Assembly: GCF_030811475.1 (NCBI RefSeq) | Contig: NZ_JAUSQV010000001.1 | Coordinates: 1,821,501 to 1,885,500 of the forward strand | Reading direction: 5' to 3' | Source of the DNA: Nakamurella flavida | GTDB taxonomy: Bacteria; Actinomycetota; Actinomycetes; Mycobacteriales; Nakamurellaceae | Length of the DNA: 64,000 nt | In this document: positions 18,901-27,230 of the stretch, in pieces | Layout: each line of letters begins with the position of its first letter | How positions within the stretch are numbered: the first letter of the stretch is position 1 | Notes under the pieces: model-generated | The model's input: only the letters and a program-made list of their open reading frames with translations | What the model was told of the DNA's origin: nothing | Database searches by the model: none | Program-made: the position numbers and the translations under genes

Positions 18901-21200
18901 CACGGCGCGTGCACGGCCGCCCCGTACGGGGAGTGCAGCACCAGTCGCCAGTCACCCAGCTCGTCCTGGAAACGTTCCAGCACCAGGGTCTTCTCGTCCG
19001 GGACGACGCCGACGGCGGCGCGCTGCTCGTCGAGGTAGGCGAGCAGATTGTCGGTGGCGAAGGCGTCCAGACCGGCCGCGGTCAGCTGGGCGGTGGCCGA
19101 GACCCGGTCCTGCGAGGAGATCTCGCGGACGAACTCGCCGTGCGCCCGGCCCAGTTCGGCGGGTCGGCCCAGGGTGTCGCCCTTCCAGAACGGCAGCCGG
19201 CCGGGCAGCCCGGGCGCCGGCAGCACCAGCACCTGGTCGTGGGTGATCTCCACGATCTGCCAGGAGCTCGACCCGAGCGCGAAGACGTCCCCCACCCGGG
19301 ACTCGTAGACCATCTCCTCGTCCAGCTCGCCGACCCGCCGGGGCGCCCGGCCCGAGCTGGACTCGGATGTGGCCAGGAAGACCCCGTACAGCCCCCGGTC
19401 GGGGATGGTGCCGCCGGAGGTGACGGCGAGCCGCTGCGCACCCGGCCGGCCGGTCAGCTCGCCGGTGACCCGGTCCCAGGTGAGCCGGGGGCGCAGTTCG
19501 GCGAACTGCTCGCTGGGGTAGCGGCCGGACAGCATGTCCAGCACGGCCTCCAGCGCACCGCGGCCGAGCGCGGCGAACGGGGCCGACCGGCGCAGGAGGT
19601 CGTGCAGGTCGTCCACCGTGATGCTGTCCATCGCGCAGATGGCCACGATCTGCTGCGCGGCGATGTCGAGCGGATTGGACAGCACGCGCAGCGCCTCGAT
19701 GGACCCGGACCGCATGCGACCGGCGACCACCGCGGAGGAGATGAGATCGCCGCGGTACTTGGGGAAGACGACACCGTGACTGGGTGCCCCGACCTGGTGA
19801 CCGGCCCGGCCGATGCGCTGCAGGCCGCTGGCCACCGACGGCGGCGATTCCACCTGGATGACCAGGTCGACCGCGCCCATGTCGACACCGAGCTCCAGCG
19901 ACGAGGTGGCCACCACCGCGGGCAGCCGGCCGGTCTTCAACTCGTCCTCGATCAGCGCGCGCTGCTCGCGGGAGACCGACCCGTGGTGGGCCTTGGCCAG
20001 CACCGCTGCCGCCCCACCGGTCAATCCGGCCTGGGCCATGATGTGGGCCGGCGCGCCGAGACCGGGCTGCCGGGGTCGGTTCCCGGCCACGGCACCGTCG
20101 TCATCGTCCGCGTCGGCGGGCGGGTCGGCCAGCGCCAGGCGTTCGGCGTGGATCTCGTTGAGCCGCGCGGTCAGCCGCTCGGCCAGGCGCCGGGAGTTGG
20201 CGAAGACGATGGTCGAGCGGTGCTCGAGGATGAGGTCGACGACGCGTTCCTCGACGTGCGGCCAGATCGACGTCCGAGGGACCTCGCCGGCCGCCACCCC
20301 GGTCAGGTCCCCGGACGGCGCACCGAGCGCGGACATGTCGGCGACCGGGACCACCACGTCGACGTCGATGCGCTTGGTCGACACCGGACGGACCACGGTG
20401 ACCGGGCGGCCGCCGGTCAGGAACCGGGCCACCTCCTCGACGGGTCGCACCGTCGCCGACAAGCCGATGCGCTGCGCGGGGCGATCCAACATGGCATCCA
20501 GCCGGTCCAGCGAGACAGCAAGGTGGGCACCGCGTTTCGTACCGGCGACGGCGTGCACCTCGTCGAGGATGACGGTGGTGACCCCGGACAGCATCTCCCG
20601 GGCCCGACTGGTCAACAGCAGGAACAGCGACTCCGGGGTGGTGATGAGGATGTCCGCGCCGTCCTTGGCGAACGCCCGGCGGTCCCCCGCGGGGGTGTCA
20701 CCGGACCGGACGGCCACGCTGATCTCGGGCACCTGGACACCGGCCCGGGCGGCCAACGAGCCGATCCCGATCAACGGGGAGCGCAGGTTTCGCTCGACGT
20801 CGACGGCCAGCGCCTTCAGGGGGGACAGGTAGAGGACGGTGCAGCGCTTCTGCGCGTCCTCGACCGGTGGGGTGTTGACCAGGGTGTCGATGCCGGACAG
20901 GAACGCCGACAGCGTCTTGCCCGATCCGGTGGGCGCCACGACGAGGGTGTGCTCACCGCGACCGATGGCATCCCATGCGCCCGCCTGCGCCTGCGTCGGC
21001 TCGGCGAAGGAGGTGGTGAACCACTCCCGCACCACCGGCGAGAACCGGTCCAGGGAACGGACCGGGTCCGCGACGGGATCGACCGGCCCGCCGGGAGCGG
21101 CTCCGCCGACCACGGCCGGGACGGAGGGAGCCGCCGCGGCGGACTCGGCAACCCGCGAACGCCGACGGGGCGCGGGTGACTGGGCGGTCCGGGTGGTCAT
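15975..21200 (-). CDS. lhr: Lhr-type ATP-dependent superfamily 2 DNA helicase
   Basis: A 1741-residue helicase of the long Lhr type (typically 1500-1600 residues). Walker A is at 89-96 (PTGSGKT), the DEVH box at 213-216, followed by HHGSVSREQR and QRIGRAGHQ of the second RecA domain, then winged-helix and Lhr-core domains and the long C-terminal half with winged-helix repeats. Actinobacterial Lhr tracks 3'-5' on single-stranded DNA and unwinds RNA-DNA hybrids; it is a DNA-damage response protein. Odd features are a Gly/Asp-rich insertion at about 800-855 and a Pro/Ala-rich linker at about 1347-1397, probably disordered linkers. It is coupled to the downstream glycosylase gene. Start ATG 21200. 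Confidence 0.93.
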   Translation of the reverse strand: MTTRTAQSPAPRRRSRVAESAAAAPSVPAVVGGAAPGGPVDPVADPVRSLDRFSPVVREWFTTSFAEPTQAQAGAWDAIGRGEHTLVVAPTGSGKTLSAFLSGIDTLVNTPPVEDAQKRCTVLYLSPLKALAVDVERNLRSPLIGIGSLAARAGVQVPEISVAVRSGDTPAGDRRAFAKDGADILITTPESLFLLLTSRAREMLSGVTTVILDEVHAVAGTKRGAHLAVSLDRLDAMLDRPAQRIGLSATVRPVEEVARFLTGGRPVTVVRPVSTKRIDVDVVVPVADMSALGAPSGDLTGVAAGEVPRTSIWPHVEERVVDLILEHRSTIVFANSRRLAERLTARLNEIHAERLALADPPADADDDDGAVAGNRPRQPGLGAPAHIMAQAGLTGGAAAVLAKAHHGSVSREQRALIEDELKTGRLPAVVATSSLELGVDMGAVDLVIQVESPPSVASGLQRIGRAGHQVGAPSHGVVFPKYRGDLISSAVVAGRMRSGSIEALRVLSNPLDIAAQQIVAICAMDSITVDDLHDLLRRSAPFAALGRGALEAVLDMLSGRYPSEQFAELRPRLTWDRVTGELTGRPGAQRLAVTSGGTIPDRGLYGVFLATSESSSGRAPRRVGELDEEMVYESRVGDVFALGSSSWQIVEITHDQVLVLPAPGLPGRLPFWKGDTLGRPAELGRAHGEFVREISSQDRVSATAQLTAAGLDAFATDNLLAYLDEQRAAVGVVPDEKTLVLERFQDELGDWRLVLHSPYGAAVHAPWALIIAARMRERYGVDVQAMHSDDGIVLRLPDVEYGAGDFGGGAGDLGDDGDGGGGGAMPWGDLGPFSAGGPGGGGFGAGGFGAGGATGGPAVLDAIALDPNTVEAEVTAEIGGSAVFASRFRECAARALLLPRRQIGKRQPLWQQRQRASQLLEVAAQYPSFPIVAEAVRECLSDVFDVPALVDLMRQLDGRVVKVVEVNTQTPSPFAKSLLFGYVAQFLYEGDSPLAERRAAALTVDPALLAELLGGGDGLALRDLLDPDAVRSTEQDLQRLTENRRARNLDEIADLLRILGPLTQAEIQQRSLVEDVAPVLQDLLLARRAILVRIGGLERWADPADAWMLRDALGTALPPGIAASLMESQPDPLGRLLGRFARTRGPFTVGGAALTFGLGTAVVTDALRRLVGSGRLAEGEFRPPGAAAVPIAGQDPGDAADGGPTGREFVDAEVLRLLRRRSLAALRAEVEPVPPQALGRFLPAWNGVASSRASGRARGVSGVLRAVEQLAGAIVPASALESLILPARVAGYQPALLDELTAAGEVIWTGHGALAGSDGWVSLHLADSAALTLPLTSAEGIQLGGPPVPPAVPAADPAAAPAVTPAADGATPADAAAAADVPSPGDPVPPVRPPTERPTGALPRAVLEVLSRGGAYFFRPLVDAAQTALLAAGGSRASDKEWEDVLWELVFAGLVTGDTLAPLRARLTSGSTAHKTAAPTARPRQRSMSGLALLSARGRAAPTARRGSPATVAGRWSLIPEVETDPTIRASATAEVLLDRYGIVTRGAVVAEGTHGGFAGVYRVLSAFEEAGRVRRGYFVEGLGAAQFAGPGAVDRVRAFVPSPDEERPALEAFVLAAADPANPYGAALPWPDRSADVADKHRPARRAGAMVVLVDGALVFYAERGGRSLLSFADDPDVLRAASQALVERVRAGSLGALTVTRLDGADVLLDSGAVVQALTAEGFTITPRGLRLRPAPRGG

Positions 21201-21369
21201 CGGCTCATTGTGCGTCGGACCACCGACAACGCACCTTCCTGCCGGGGGGACCGGCGACGGAGGACCGGGCCCGGCCGGTCCGGTGGACGTCCGTGCCGTC
21301 CGGCCGGAGCCGGGAAGGAGCTACGGGCCGGAGCGCATCGGCTCCGGCCCGCAGCCCGCGGGCGATCCG

Positions 21370-21747
21370 TCAGGCCCCGCGACCGGTCTCCTGCTGCAGC
21401 CGGTCGATGTTCTCGGACGCCTCCGCCTTGGTCATGTCGGCGGGGAGCTCCTCGCCGGCCTCCCGGGCGAGGGTGTCCAGGTAGCTCTTCTGCGGGCCGG
21501 TGATGGGCTCGTCGCCGGTCACCCAGTCGGACGGGTCCTTGCTGGCCGTGGTGCTCGGGTCGGGCCGGGCGCCGCCGAGGGTCTCGCCCTTGGGCTCGGC
21601 GTCGGCCGCGGCGTCGTCGCGGCGGTCGGGGTCGGTACCGCCGATGACGGCGTCCGCATCGGTGGAGTCGACGGTGGTGTCGGGATCGGCGGCGTCGCCA
21701 TCAGCGGCGGCGCTGTCCTGGAAGGTGTCGTGCGGGGCTTCGGTCAT
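21370..21747 (-). CDS. DUF3072 domain protein
   Basis: A 125-residue acidic protein. Residues 1-75 are a low-complexity Asp/Ala/Thr-rich region; the C-terminal 50 residues, from DWVTGDEPITGPQKSYL through MTKAEASENIDRLQ, match the small DUF3072 family of actinobacteria and proteobacteria, whose function is unknown. The domain resembles the SAP-like helical motif used for nucleic-acid contacts, but this is only a resemblance. The ATG at 21747 has no clear ribosome binding site, so the transcript may be nearly leaderless. It lies upstream of lhr on the same strand with a 169-bp gap. Confidence 0.75.
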   Translation of the reverse strand: MTEAPHDTFQDSAAADGDAADPDTTVDSTDADAVIGGTDPDRRDDAAADAEPKGETLGGARPDPSTTASKDPSDWVTGDEPITGPQKSYLDTLAREAGEELPADMTKAEASENIDRLQQETGRGA

Positions 21748-22003
21748 GACGAGAACTGTAGGCGTGGGGTCCGACAGCGTGCCGGGCCAGGCCACGTCCA
21801 CCCGGACGCGGGGGTCGGTGACACGACCGCGGCCGCATCCGTCGAGATGCGGCGCCCGGCCCGCCGGTGAATCGGACTTCAGGACGCGAACCACGCCGTC
21901 CGGGCTTTTCCTCACACCGATTTCACGCCGATCGCATCCGCCACCTCCGGCCTGTGGGTAGAGCCATCGACCGCTCTTCCCCGCTCGATCGCCTGGAGGA
22001 AAC

Positions 22004-22813
22004 ATGAGACGTCTCGTCACCGCCGCCGCCGTTGCCGGCATGGTCACCGCCGCCACCCTGATCGGGGCCGGCTCCGCGTCCGCCGCCGACACCGGGACCG
22101 TGTACGTCGTGCACGGCATCCCCGACACCCCGGTCGACGTCTACGTCGACGGCGCCCTCACCCTCGACGACTTCCAGCCCGGGACGGTCGCCGGACCGCT
22201 CGCGCTGCCCGCCGGGACCTACGACGTCGCCATCACCGCGGCCGACGCCGCGGACGACTCCTCCCCCGTGCTGTCCGGCTCGGCCGAGGTGGCCGCCGGG
22301 GTCAGCGCTTCCCTGGTCGCCCACCTGACCGCCGCGGGTGAGCCGGCGCTGACCGCGTTCGTCAACGACACCTCGACGATCGCCGCCGGTGAGACCCGCC
22401 TCGTGGTGCGGCACACCGCCGCCGCTCCCGCCGTGGACGTGCGCGCCGGTGGGGCGGTCGTCCTCGCCGGGGTCACCAACCCCCAGCAGGGCGAGCTGAA
22501 CATCCCCGCCGGGACCGTCTCCGCCGACGTCACCCTGGCCGGCACCAGCACCGTGGCCATCGGGCCGGCCGATCTGACCCTGGCCGAGGGCACCGCGACG
22601 TTCGTGCACGCCGTCGGTTCGGCCGAGGCGGGCAACCTCGCCCTGGTCGCCTTCACGATCACCGGCCTGCACTCCTCCCCGTCCGGCGTGCCGGCCGGTT
22701 CCGGCCCGGCCGACAGCCCGGCCGCGACCGTGCTGCTGATCGGCCTGCTCGCCGCGGGTGCGGGCGCCACCGTGTTCGGTGGGCGTCGTCTGCTCGCCGG
22801 CCGCACCAGCTGA
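22004..22813 (+). CDS. Secreted DUF4397 protein with C-terminal membrane anchor
   Basis: A 269-residue exported protein. It begins with a Sec signal peptide (MRRLVTAAAVAG... cleaved near ASA at about 27). The DUF4397 domain follows with the hallmark YVVHGIPDTPVDVYVDG, then a second beta-sandwich repeat (VRHTAAAPAVDVRAGG). The C-terminus has a 20-residue hydrophobic segment (241-260) and a tail with two arginines, the architecture of a sortase substrate, but no LPxTG or LAxTG precedes it; the nearest candidate is VPAGSG at about 229-234. AGGA stands six bases before ATG 22004. The class F sortase gene follows after 13 bp, which suggests enzyme and substrate. Confidence 0.85.
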   Translation: MRRLVTAAAVAGMVTAATLIGAGSASAADTGTVYVVHGIPDTPVDVYVDGALTLDDFQPGTVAGPLALPAGTYDVAITAADAADDSSPVLSGSAEVAAGVSASLVAHLTAAGEPALTAFVNDTSTIAAGETRLVVRHTAAAPAVDVRAGGAVVLAGVTNPQQGELNIPAGTVSADVTLAGTSTVAIGPADLTLAEGTATFVHAVGSAEAGNLALVAFTITGLHSSPSGVPAGSGPADSPAATVLLIGLLAAGAGATVFGGRRLLAGRTS

Positions 22814-22826
22814 TCGAGGAGTCACC

Positions 22827-23696
22827 ATGACGGACCGGCCGAGTGCCCCGAACGGGACGACCGACACCTCGCCGCTGCCCGCGGCCGGGTCGTCGACCGT
22901 CCCGTCGGCACCCGACCGGCCCGCCGCAGGCGCCCGCCGCCAGGCTGTCCTCAGCCTGGCGGTGGGTCTGCTCCTGCTCGTGAGTGCGCCCGTCGCCTGG
23001 TTCGCCCTCCGACCGGACCCGGCCGGCCAGCAGGTCGACACCGTCGGCGCCGACCGGGCGGCTGCCCTGCAGGCCGCTCCCACCCCACCGGTCGACGTGA
23101 CCGCCGACGCCGCCGTGCCGGTGGTGGCCCCCACCACCGCCCCGGCCGCCACCGCCATCGACACCCCCGTGCCGAGCACGCCGCAGGCCGATCCGGCACC
23201 AGTCCCGGCCGCGGCCCCTGCTGCCCCACCTGCTCCCGCCGCCCCGGCCGACCCGACCCGCATCCGGGTACCCGCCCTCGGGGTGGACGCGAGCGTCGTG
23301 CCCATCGGCGTGCAGGCCTCCGGCGAACTGGAGATCCCCGCCGACGTCGCCACCGTCGGTTGGTACCGCTACGGCCCCACCCCCGGGAACGACACCGGTT
23401 CCGCCGTGCTGAGCGGCCATGTCGACGCCGCCGATCAGGGCCCGGGCACCTTCGCCCGGCTCGGGGACCTACAGCCCGGGGACGCGATCGAGGTCACCGA
23501 CTCGACCGGCGCCAGCCGCTCCTTCTCCGTGGTCGCCCGGGAGGAATGGCAGAAGGCGGACGTGCCCCTGGACCGCATCTTCGACCGGGGCGGCGAAGGT
23601 CGTCTCGTCCTCATCACCTGTGGCGGCGCCTTCGACCGGGAGACCCTGGGTTACCAGGACAACATCGCTGTGACCGCCGTGCTGTCGGAGGGATGA
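22827..23696 (+). CDS. Class F sortase
   Basis: A 289-residue membrane-anchored transpeptidase. It has a cytoplasmic tail of 38 residues, one transmembrane helix (about 40-61), a long Pro/Ala-rich linker (about 85-142) that would span the wall, and the catalytic domain from RIRVPALGVDA. The triad is His198 (LSGHVD), Cys265 (LITCGG) and Arg271. Class F enzymes are actinobacterial sortases that cut LPxTG-type signals. ATG 22827 follows GAGGAG. It lies between the DUF4397 gene and an ECF sigma gene, 15 bp before the latter, and is probably cotranscribed with both. Confidence 0.88.
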   Translation: MTDRPSAPNGTTDTSPLPAAGSSTVPSAPDRPAAGARRQAVLSLAVGLLLLVSAPVAWFALRPDPAGQQVDTVGADRAAALQAAPTPPVDVTADAAVPVVAPTTAPAATAIDTPVPSTPQADPAPVPAAAPAAPPAPAAPADPTRIRVPALGVDASVVPIGVQASGELEIPADVATVGWYRYGPTPGNDTGSAVLSGHVDAADQGPGTFARLGDLQPGDAIEVTDSTGASRSFSVVAREEWQKADVPLDRIFDRGGEGRLVLITCGGAFDRETLGYQDNIAVTAVLSEG

Positions 23697-23711
23697 CCTA
23701 TCCTCGGACAG

Positions 23712-24371
23712 ATGTCCGGCGCAGAACCCTCCACCGCCGCACGGCGTCCGGAGAATCCCCCGGTCAGCGCCGTGCCGAGCTCCGACGTCGCCGAGATCCC
23801 CACCGTCCTGCCGGCCGGTCCCACCCCGGAACAGGACCGCGAGCTGACCCTGAGTTTCCGCGAGGGTGGCGGTGATGCGCTCAAGGCCGCCTACGACCGG
23901 TACAGCGGCATGGTCTACCGGGTCGGCATGATGACCTTCAAGAACCACCACGACGCCGAGGAACTCGTCCAGCAGGTGTTCGTCCGGGCCTGGCGGGGCC
24001 GGGCCGGGTTCGACGCCGACCGCGGCTCGTTGGCGGGATGGCTCCTCGGGATCACCCGCCGGCTCATCGCCGACCGGTACGCCTCGCTGGACCGGGACCG
24101 CAAGGTCCAGGCGGCCGCCGTCGTCGTCGCTCCCCCGGAGACCGACGCCGGACGCACCGAGGAGATCGTCGATCGCGTGGTGGTCGGCGACAAGCTCGAC
24201 CGACTGCCCATCGAGCAGAGTTCCGTGCTGCGGATGTCCTTCTTCGACGGTCTGACCCATACGGAGATCGCCGCAGCCACGAACCTCCCGCTGGGAACGG
24301 TCAAGAGCCACATCCGACGGGCGCTCACCCAGCTCCGACGTCAATGGGAGGTGGACGGTGCAGCATCCTGA
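23712..24371 (+). CDS. ECF RNA polymerase sigma factor (SigK-like)
   Basis: A 219-residue group IV sigma factor. Region 2 runs through AAYDRYSGMVYRVGMMTF and DAEELVQQVFVRAW, region 4 through LPIEQSSVLRMSFFDGLTHTEIA to GTVKSHIRRALTQLR with the usual helix-turn-helix. The N-terminal 45 residues are disordered. The gene overlaps the anti-sigma gene by 14 bp, so both are made together. The RskA-type partner places it in the group containing mycobacterial SigK. Genes it controls probably include its own operon with the sortase and DUF4397 genes, but I cannot identify a matching promoter. Confidence 0.9.
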   Translation: MSGAEPSTAARRPENPPVSAVPSSDVAEIPTVLPAGPTPEQDRELTLSFREGGGDALKAAYDRYSGMVYRVGMMTFKNHHDAEELVQQVFVRAWRGRAGFDADRGSLAGWLLGITRRLIADRYASLDRDRKVQAAAVVVAPPETDAGRTEEIVDRVVVGDKLDRLPIEQSSVLRMSFFDGLTHTEIAAATNLPLGTVKSHIRRALTQLRRQWEVDGAAS

Positions 24372-25389
24372 TCCCGCCGACCTCGCGGTGCTCGCCCTCG
24401 GTGACCATCTGGACGAGGACGGACTGTACGAGCACGTCGTCGAGTGCGACCGGTGCAGCGACGAACTGACCGAGTTGCAGGTCGTCGTCGGCCACGCGGC
24501 GGCCGAGAACGGACCGGGGCGCGGGCCGTCGCCGGCGGTGTGGTCCGCCATCCTCGCCGAGGTCGGGCCGGAGGTCGACGGCCTGCCCGAGTACGACCGG
24601 CTGGGCAAGACCTTCGCCGACCCGGTCTACCTGGGTGCCGCGGAGGACAACTCGGTGCTGGACGGGGTGTCCATCCCGGTGGACCCGGCCGCCGTCCGGA
24701 TCAGCCGCCAGGGCACCCTGGCCAGCAGCGGCAGCAGCCGTCCGTCGACCGACCGGCCGGCGGGTCGCGCCGGCATCGGCGACGCCCGGCCCTCGGGCCG
24801 GCCGGTGACGAGCACCCTCCGGTCCGCCCCCGACGGCACCGCCCGTACCGACGGCACGGCGGCCACCGACGGGCAGACCCTCGCCGACGGGCCCGGGGGC
24901 ACGCCTCCGACGGACATCGCCGCGGCGGGGGCGGCCCGCTCACGCCGCCGACGCTGGATGCCCCTGCTGGCGGCGGCCGTCATCGGCGTGGTCGCCGGCG
25001 GCGGAGTGGTCGCGCTGGTGGGCCGGGATTCGACCGACTCCGGTCCCGACGTGCTGGCCAGCACGCAGCTGACGCCCGTCCCGGGCGGTCAGCTCGGGGA
25101 CGAGGCCGGCAAGGACTTCGGCGTCGCCGAGGTCGTGTTCGCCAACGGCACCCAGTGGGTCAAGGTGAGCGGTGCGTCCCTGCCCCCGACCTCCGACTCC
25201 TACGAGGTGTGGCTGATCGGCCAGGACAAGAAGATGGTGTCGCTCGGCGCGCTGCACGACGGCGCCGGCACCTTCACCATCCCGGCCGGTATCGACTACA
25301 CCCAGTTCCCGGTGGTCGACATCTCCGCGGAACCGCCGGACGGTGTTCCGACCCACTCCGGCGACAGCCTGGTGCGCGGCACCCTCTGA
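24358..25389 (+). CDS. RskA-type anti-sigma factor
   Basis: A 343-residue membrane protein that should hold the upstream ECF sigma factor inactive. The N-terminal anti-sigma domain has a zinc-type motif His26-x3-Cys30-x2-Cys33. A low-complexity linker (about 110-195) leads to a transmembrane helix (about 200-222, after RSRRRR) and an extracytoplasmic RskA domain with WVKVSGASLPPTSDSYEVWLI, the sensor half that is usually cut by regulated proteolysis. The start is GTG 24358 inside the sigma gene, behind GGGAGG. The linker is longer than in mycobacterial RskA (about 230 residues in total). Confidence 0.88.
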   Translation: MQHPDPADLAVLALGDHLDEDGLYEHVVECDRCSDELTELQVVVGHAAAENGPGRGPSPAVWSAILAEVGPEVDGLPEYDRLGKTFADPVYLGAAEDNSVLDGVSIPVDPAAVRISRQGTLASSGSSRPSTDRPAGRAGIGDARPSGRPVTSTLRSAPDGTARTDGTAATDGQTLADGPGGTPPTDIAAAGAARSRRRRWMPLLAAAVIGVVAGGGVVALVGRDSTDSGPDVLASTQLTPVPGGQLGDEAGKDFGVAEVVFANGTQWVKVSGASLPPTSDSYEVWLIGQDKKMVSLGALHDGAGTFTIPAGIDYTQFPVVDISAEPPDGVPTHSGDSLVRGTL

Positions 25390-25570
25390 TCGAACCCGTC
25401 GGCACGCTGCTCCGGTGGGCCAGGCGTGACCGGCGACCCGAGACCATCGTGCCGCGGCACCTCACCGGGGCCCGGCCCGCTCCGAACGACAGTGGTCGAC
25501 GACGGGACGATCCCGCATCGGACGCGGCGGCCTCCTGCGCCGGGTCTCGACACTCCTGAAGGGTTCTGCC

Positions 25571-26263
25571 ATGACCACAACCCCGCCCGTGACCGTTCCG
25601 GGCGTCGACTGGCGCCGGCAGGTGGACACCGCCGCCCCGACCGTCCTGGTGCTTCCCGGCGGAACGGCCCGGTCCACGACGCCGGTGTCGGACCGGACGG
25701 TCGGGCGCCTGCGGATGCGCGGCTTCGTCAGTGCCCTGACCCACGTCCCGGACACCTCGGTGGGTCTGGTGCGCTATCGGGTGCGGGGCTGGAACGCCCC
25801 CGGACAGGATCCGGTGGACGACGTCTGCGCCGTCCTGGACGGACTGCCGGGCCGCGCTCCGGTGGTGCTCGTCGGTCACTCAATGGGCGGCCGTGCCGCC
25901 GTCCACGCCGCGGGTCACCCACGGGTGGTCGGCGTCGTGGGCCTGGCTCCCTGGCTCACCGACGAGGATCCGGTGCGCACCGTGCAGGGCCGCCGGGTGG
26001 TGCTGGCCCACGGGGCCCGTGACCGCTGGGTGCCGGCCTCGCTGTCGGCCCGGTGGGCCGAGCGGGCGCAGGGCGTGCCGGACGCACTGGCCCGGTTCGT
26101 GGTACCCGGCGACAACCACATGATGATCCGGCACCCCCGTCGCTGGCACCGGCTCGCGGTCCGGGCGACCACCGCCCTGCTCGGCGGCACCGTCGACCCG
26201 GTCCTGGCCCGGGCCTGGACGGCCGGCGCCCACGGGGAGCTGGCCGTGCCGCTCGAGCACTGA
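25571..26263 (+). CDS. Alpha/beta hydrolase fold protein
   Basis: A 230-residue serine hydrolase. The strand TVLVLPGGTARS is followed by the nucleophile elbow VLVGHSMGGRAA (Ser in GHSMG), the acidic residue in HGARDRWVP and the histidine in PGDNHMM. It has no signal peptide. AAGGG lies eight bases before ATG 25571. The gene stands alone after the anti-sigma gene (181-bp gap, containing the perfect palindrome GTGCCGCGGCAC at 25449-25460) and converges on alkA. Esterase, thioesterase or peptidase roles are all possible. Confidence 0.8.
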   Translation: MTTTPPVTVPGVDWRRQVDTAAPTVLVLPGGTARSTTPVSDRTVGRLRMRGFVSALTHVPDTSVGLVRYRVRGWNAPGQDPVDDVCAVLDGLPGRAPVVLVGHSMGGRAAVHAAGHPRVVGVVGLAPWLTDEDPVRTVQGRRVVLAHGARDRWVPASLSARWAERAQGVPDALARFVVPGDNHMMIRHPRRWHRLAVRATTALLGGTVDPVLARAWTAGAHGELAVPLEH

Positions 26264-26274
26264 TCCTCCGACGG

Positions 26275-26291
26275 GGACCCGATCCGGGTCC
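26275..26291. terminator. Small hairpin between convergent genes
   Basis: GGACCCG (26275-26281) pairs with CGGGTCC (26285-26291) around ATC, immediately beyond both the hydrolase and AlkA stop codons. A short stem without a T-run, possibly a weak bidirectional terminator. Confidence 0.35.
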
Positions 26292-27196
26292 TACAGGCCC
26301 AGGGCACGTCCCCAGAGATGGATGAGCGCGTAGGCCCGCCAGGGCTCCCAGGCCCGGCCCATCACCGACGCCTGGGCGGGGGTGTCCACCCCCATGGCCC
26401 GGCGCAGCACGAGATCGCCGACCGGGAAGGCGTTCCGGTCGCCGAGCGCCCGGACGGCCAGGTAGTCCACGGTCCACGGGCCGACCCCGGGCAGGGCGAG
26501 CAGGTGCCGGCGGATCTCCCCGTGATCGCCCTCCGCGTCGATGCGCAGACCGTCGGCGCAGGCCGTGGCCACCGCGAGGACGGTGCGGGCCCGCGCGTTA
26601 GTGATCCGCACCTCGGCCTGCAGGTCCTGGGCGGTGATCCCGGCCAGCACCCCGGCGGCGGGGAACGCCCACAGCCCGCTCGGGTGGGCCGAGCCGAACG
26701 CCCGGGCCAGCCGCGTCCCGAAGGTGCGACAGGCCGCCACCGAGACCTGTTGTCCCAGAACGGTCATCACCGCGGCCTCGTACCCGTCCGGGTGGCCGAT
26801 CATGCGCAGTCCGGGGCGGGCCCGGATCAGGTCCCCGATCGTCGGATCCCGACCCAGATCGGCGAGCAGCCGTGCGGGCTCGAGATCCAGGTTCAGCCAC
26901 CGGTGCACCTCGGCGACCGTCCGGCGGGCCGCCTCCCCGGGCGGGGCCGTGTGCTCCAGGTGCACTGCGTCCGGCCCGAGGGTCAGCCGCAGCTGCACCA
27001 GCTCCCCCTCGACCGGCAGCAACCGCTCGACCCGGGTGACGCCGCGCTCGTCGGTCAGCACGGTCTCCAGCCCGGGCAGGGCGTGCCCGGCCAGGAAGGT
27101 GACCGCCGGGGCCAGGGGGAACGGCGGGTGGACGGGGAGGTCGACGGTGGTCCATCCGAGCTGCCCGGGAGCGGCCTCGGGAACGGGGGCGATCAC
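26291..27196 (-). CDS. alkA: DNA-3-methyladenine glycosylase II (AlkA-type)
   Basis: A 301-residue base-excision enzyme removing alkylated purines. The N-terminal AlkA domain (about 1-115) is followed by the helix-hairpin-helix/GPD domain: LGQQVSVAACR, then LPGVGPWTVDYLAVRALG and the catalytic aspartate in AFPVGDLVLRRAM. The start is GTG 27196; the frame is open further upstream but there overlaps ogt. It lies 34 bp downstream of ogt on the same strand, so alkylation repair by base excision and direct reversal are encoded together, as in many Ada-regulon neighbourhoods. No ada regulator gene is seen here. Confidence 0.9.
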   Translation of the reverse strand: MIAPVPEAAPGQLGWTTVDLPVHPPFPLAPAVTFLAGHALPGLETVLTDERGVTRVERLLPVEGELVQLRLTLGPDAVHLEHTAPPGEAARRTVAEVHRWLNLDLEPARLLADLGRDPTIGDLIRARPGLRMIGHPDGYEAAVMTVLGQQVSVAACRTFGTRLARAFGSAHPSGLWAFPAAGVLAGITAQDLQAEVRITNARARTVLAVATACADGLRIDAEGDHGEIRRHLLALPGVGPWTVDYLAVRALGDRNAFPVGDLVLRRAMGVDTPAQASVMGRAWEPWRAYALIHLWGRALGL

Positions 27197-27230
27197 CCGG
27201 CCAGTCTCCCCGACCGGGCCGACCGGTCGG

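Noticed and set aside
15780-21179. A 1799-codon open frame on the plus strand opposite the Lhr helicase gene
   Set aside because: It mirrors the helicase gene codon by codon, is rich in Gly, Arg, Gln and His, has no domain or ribosome binding site, and is the expected antisense effect of extreme third-position GC.
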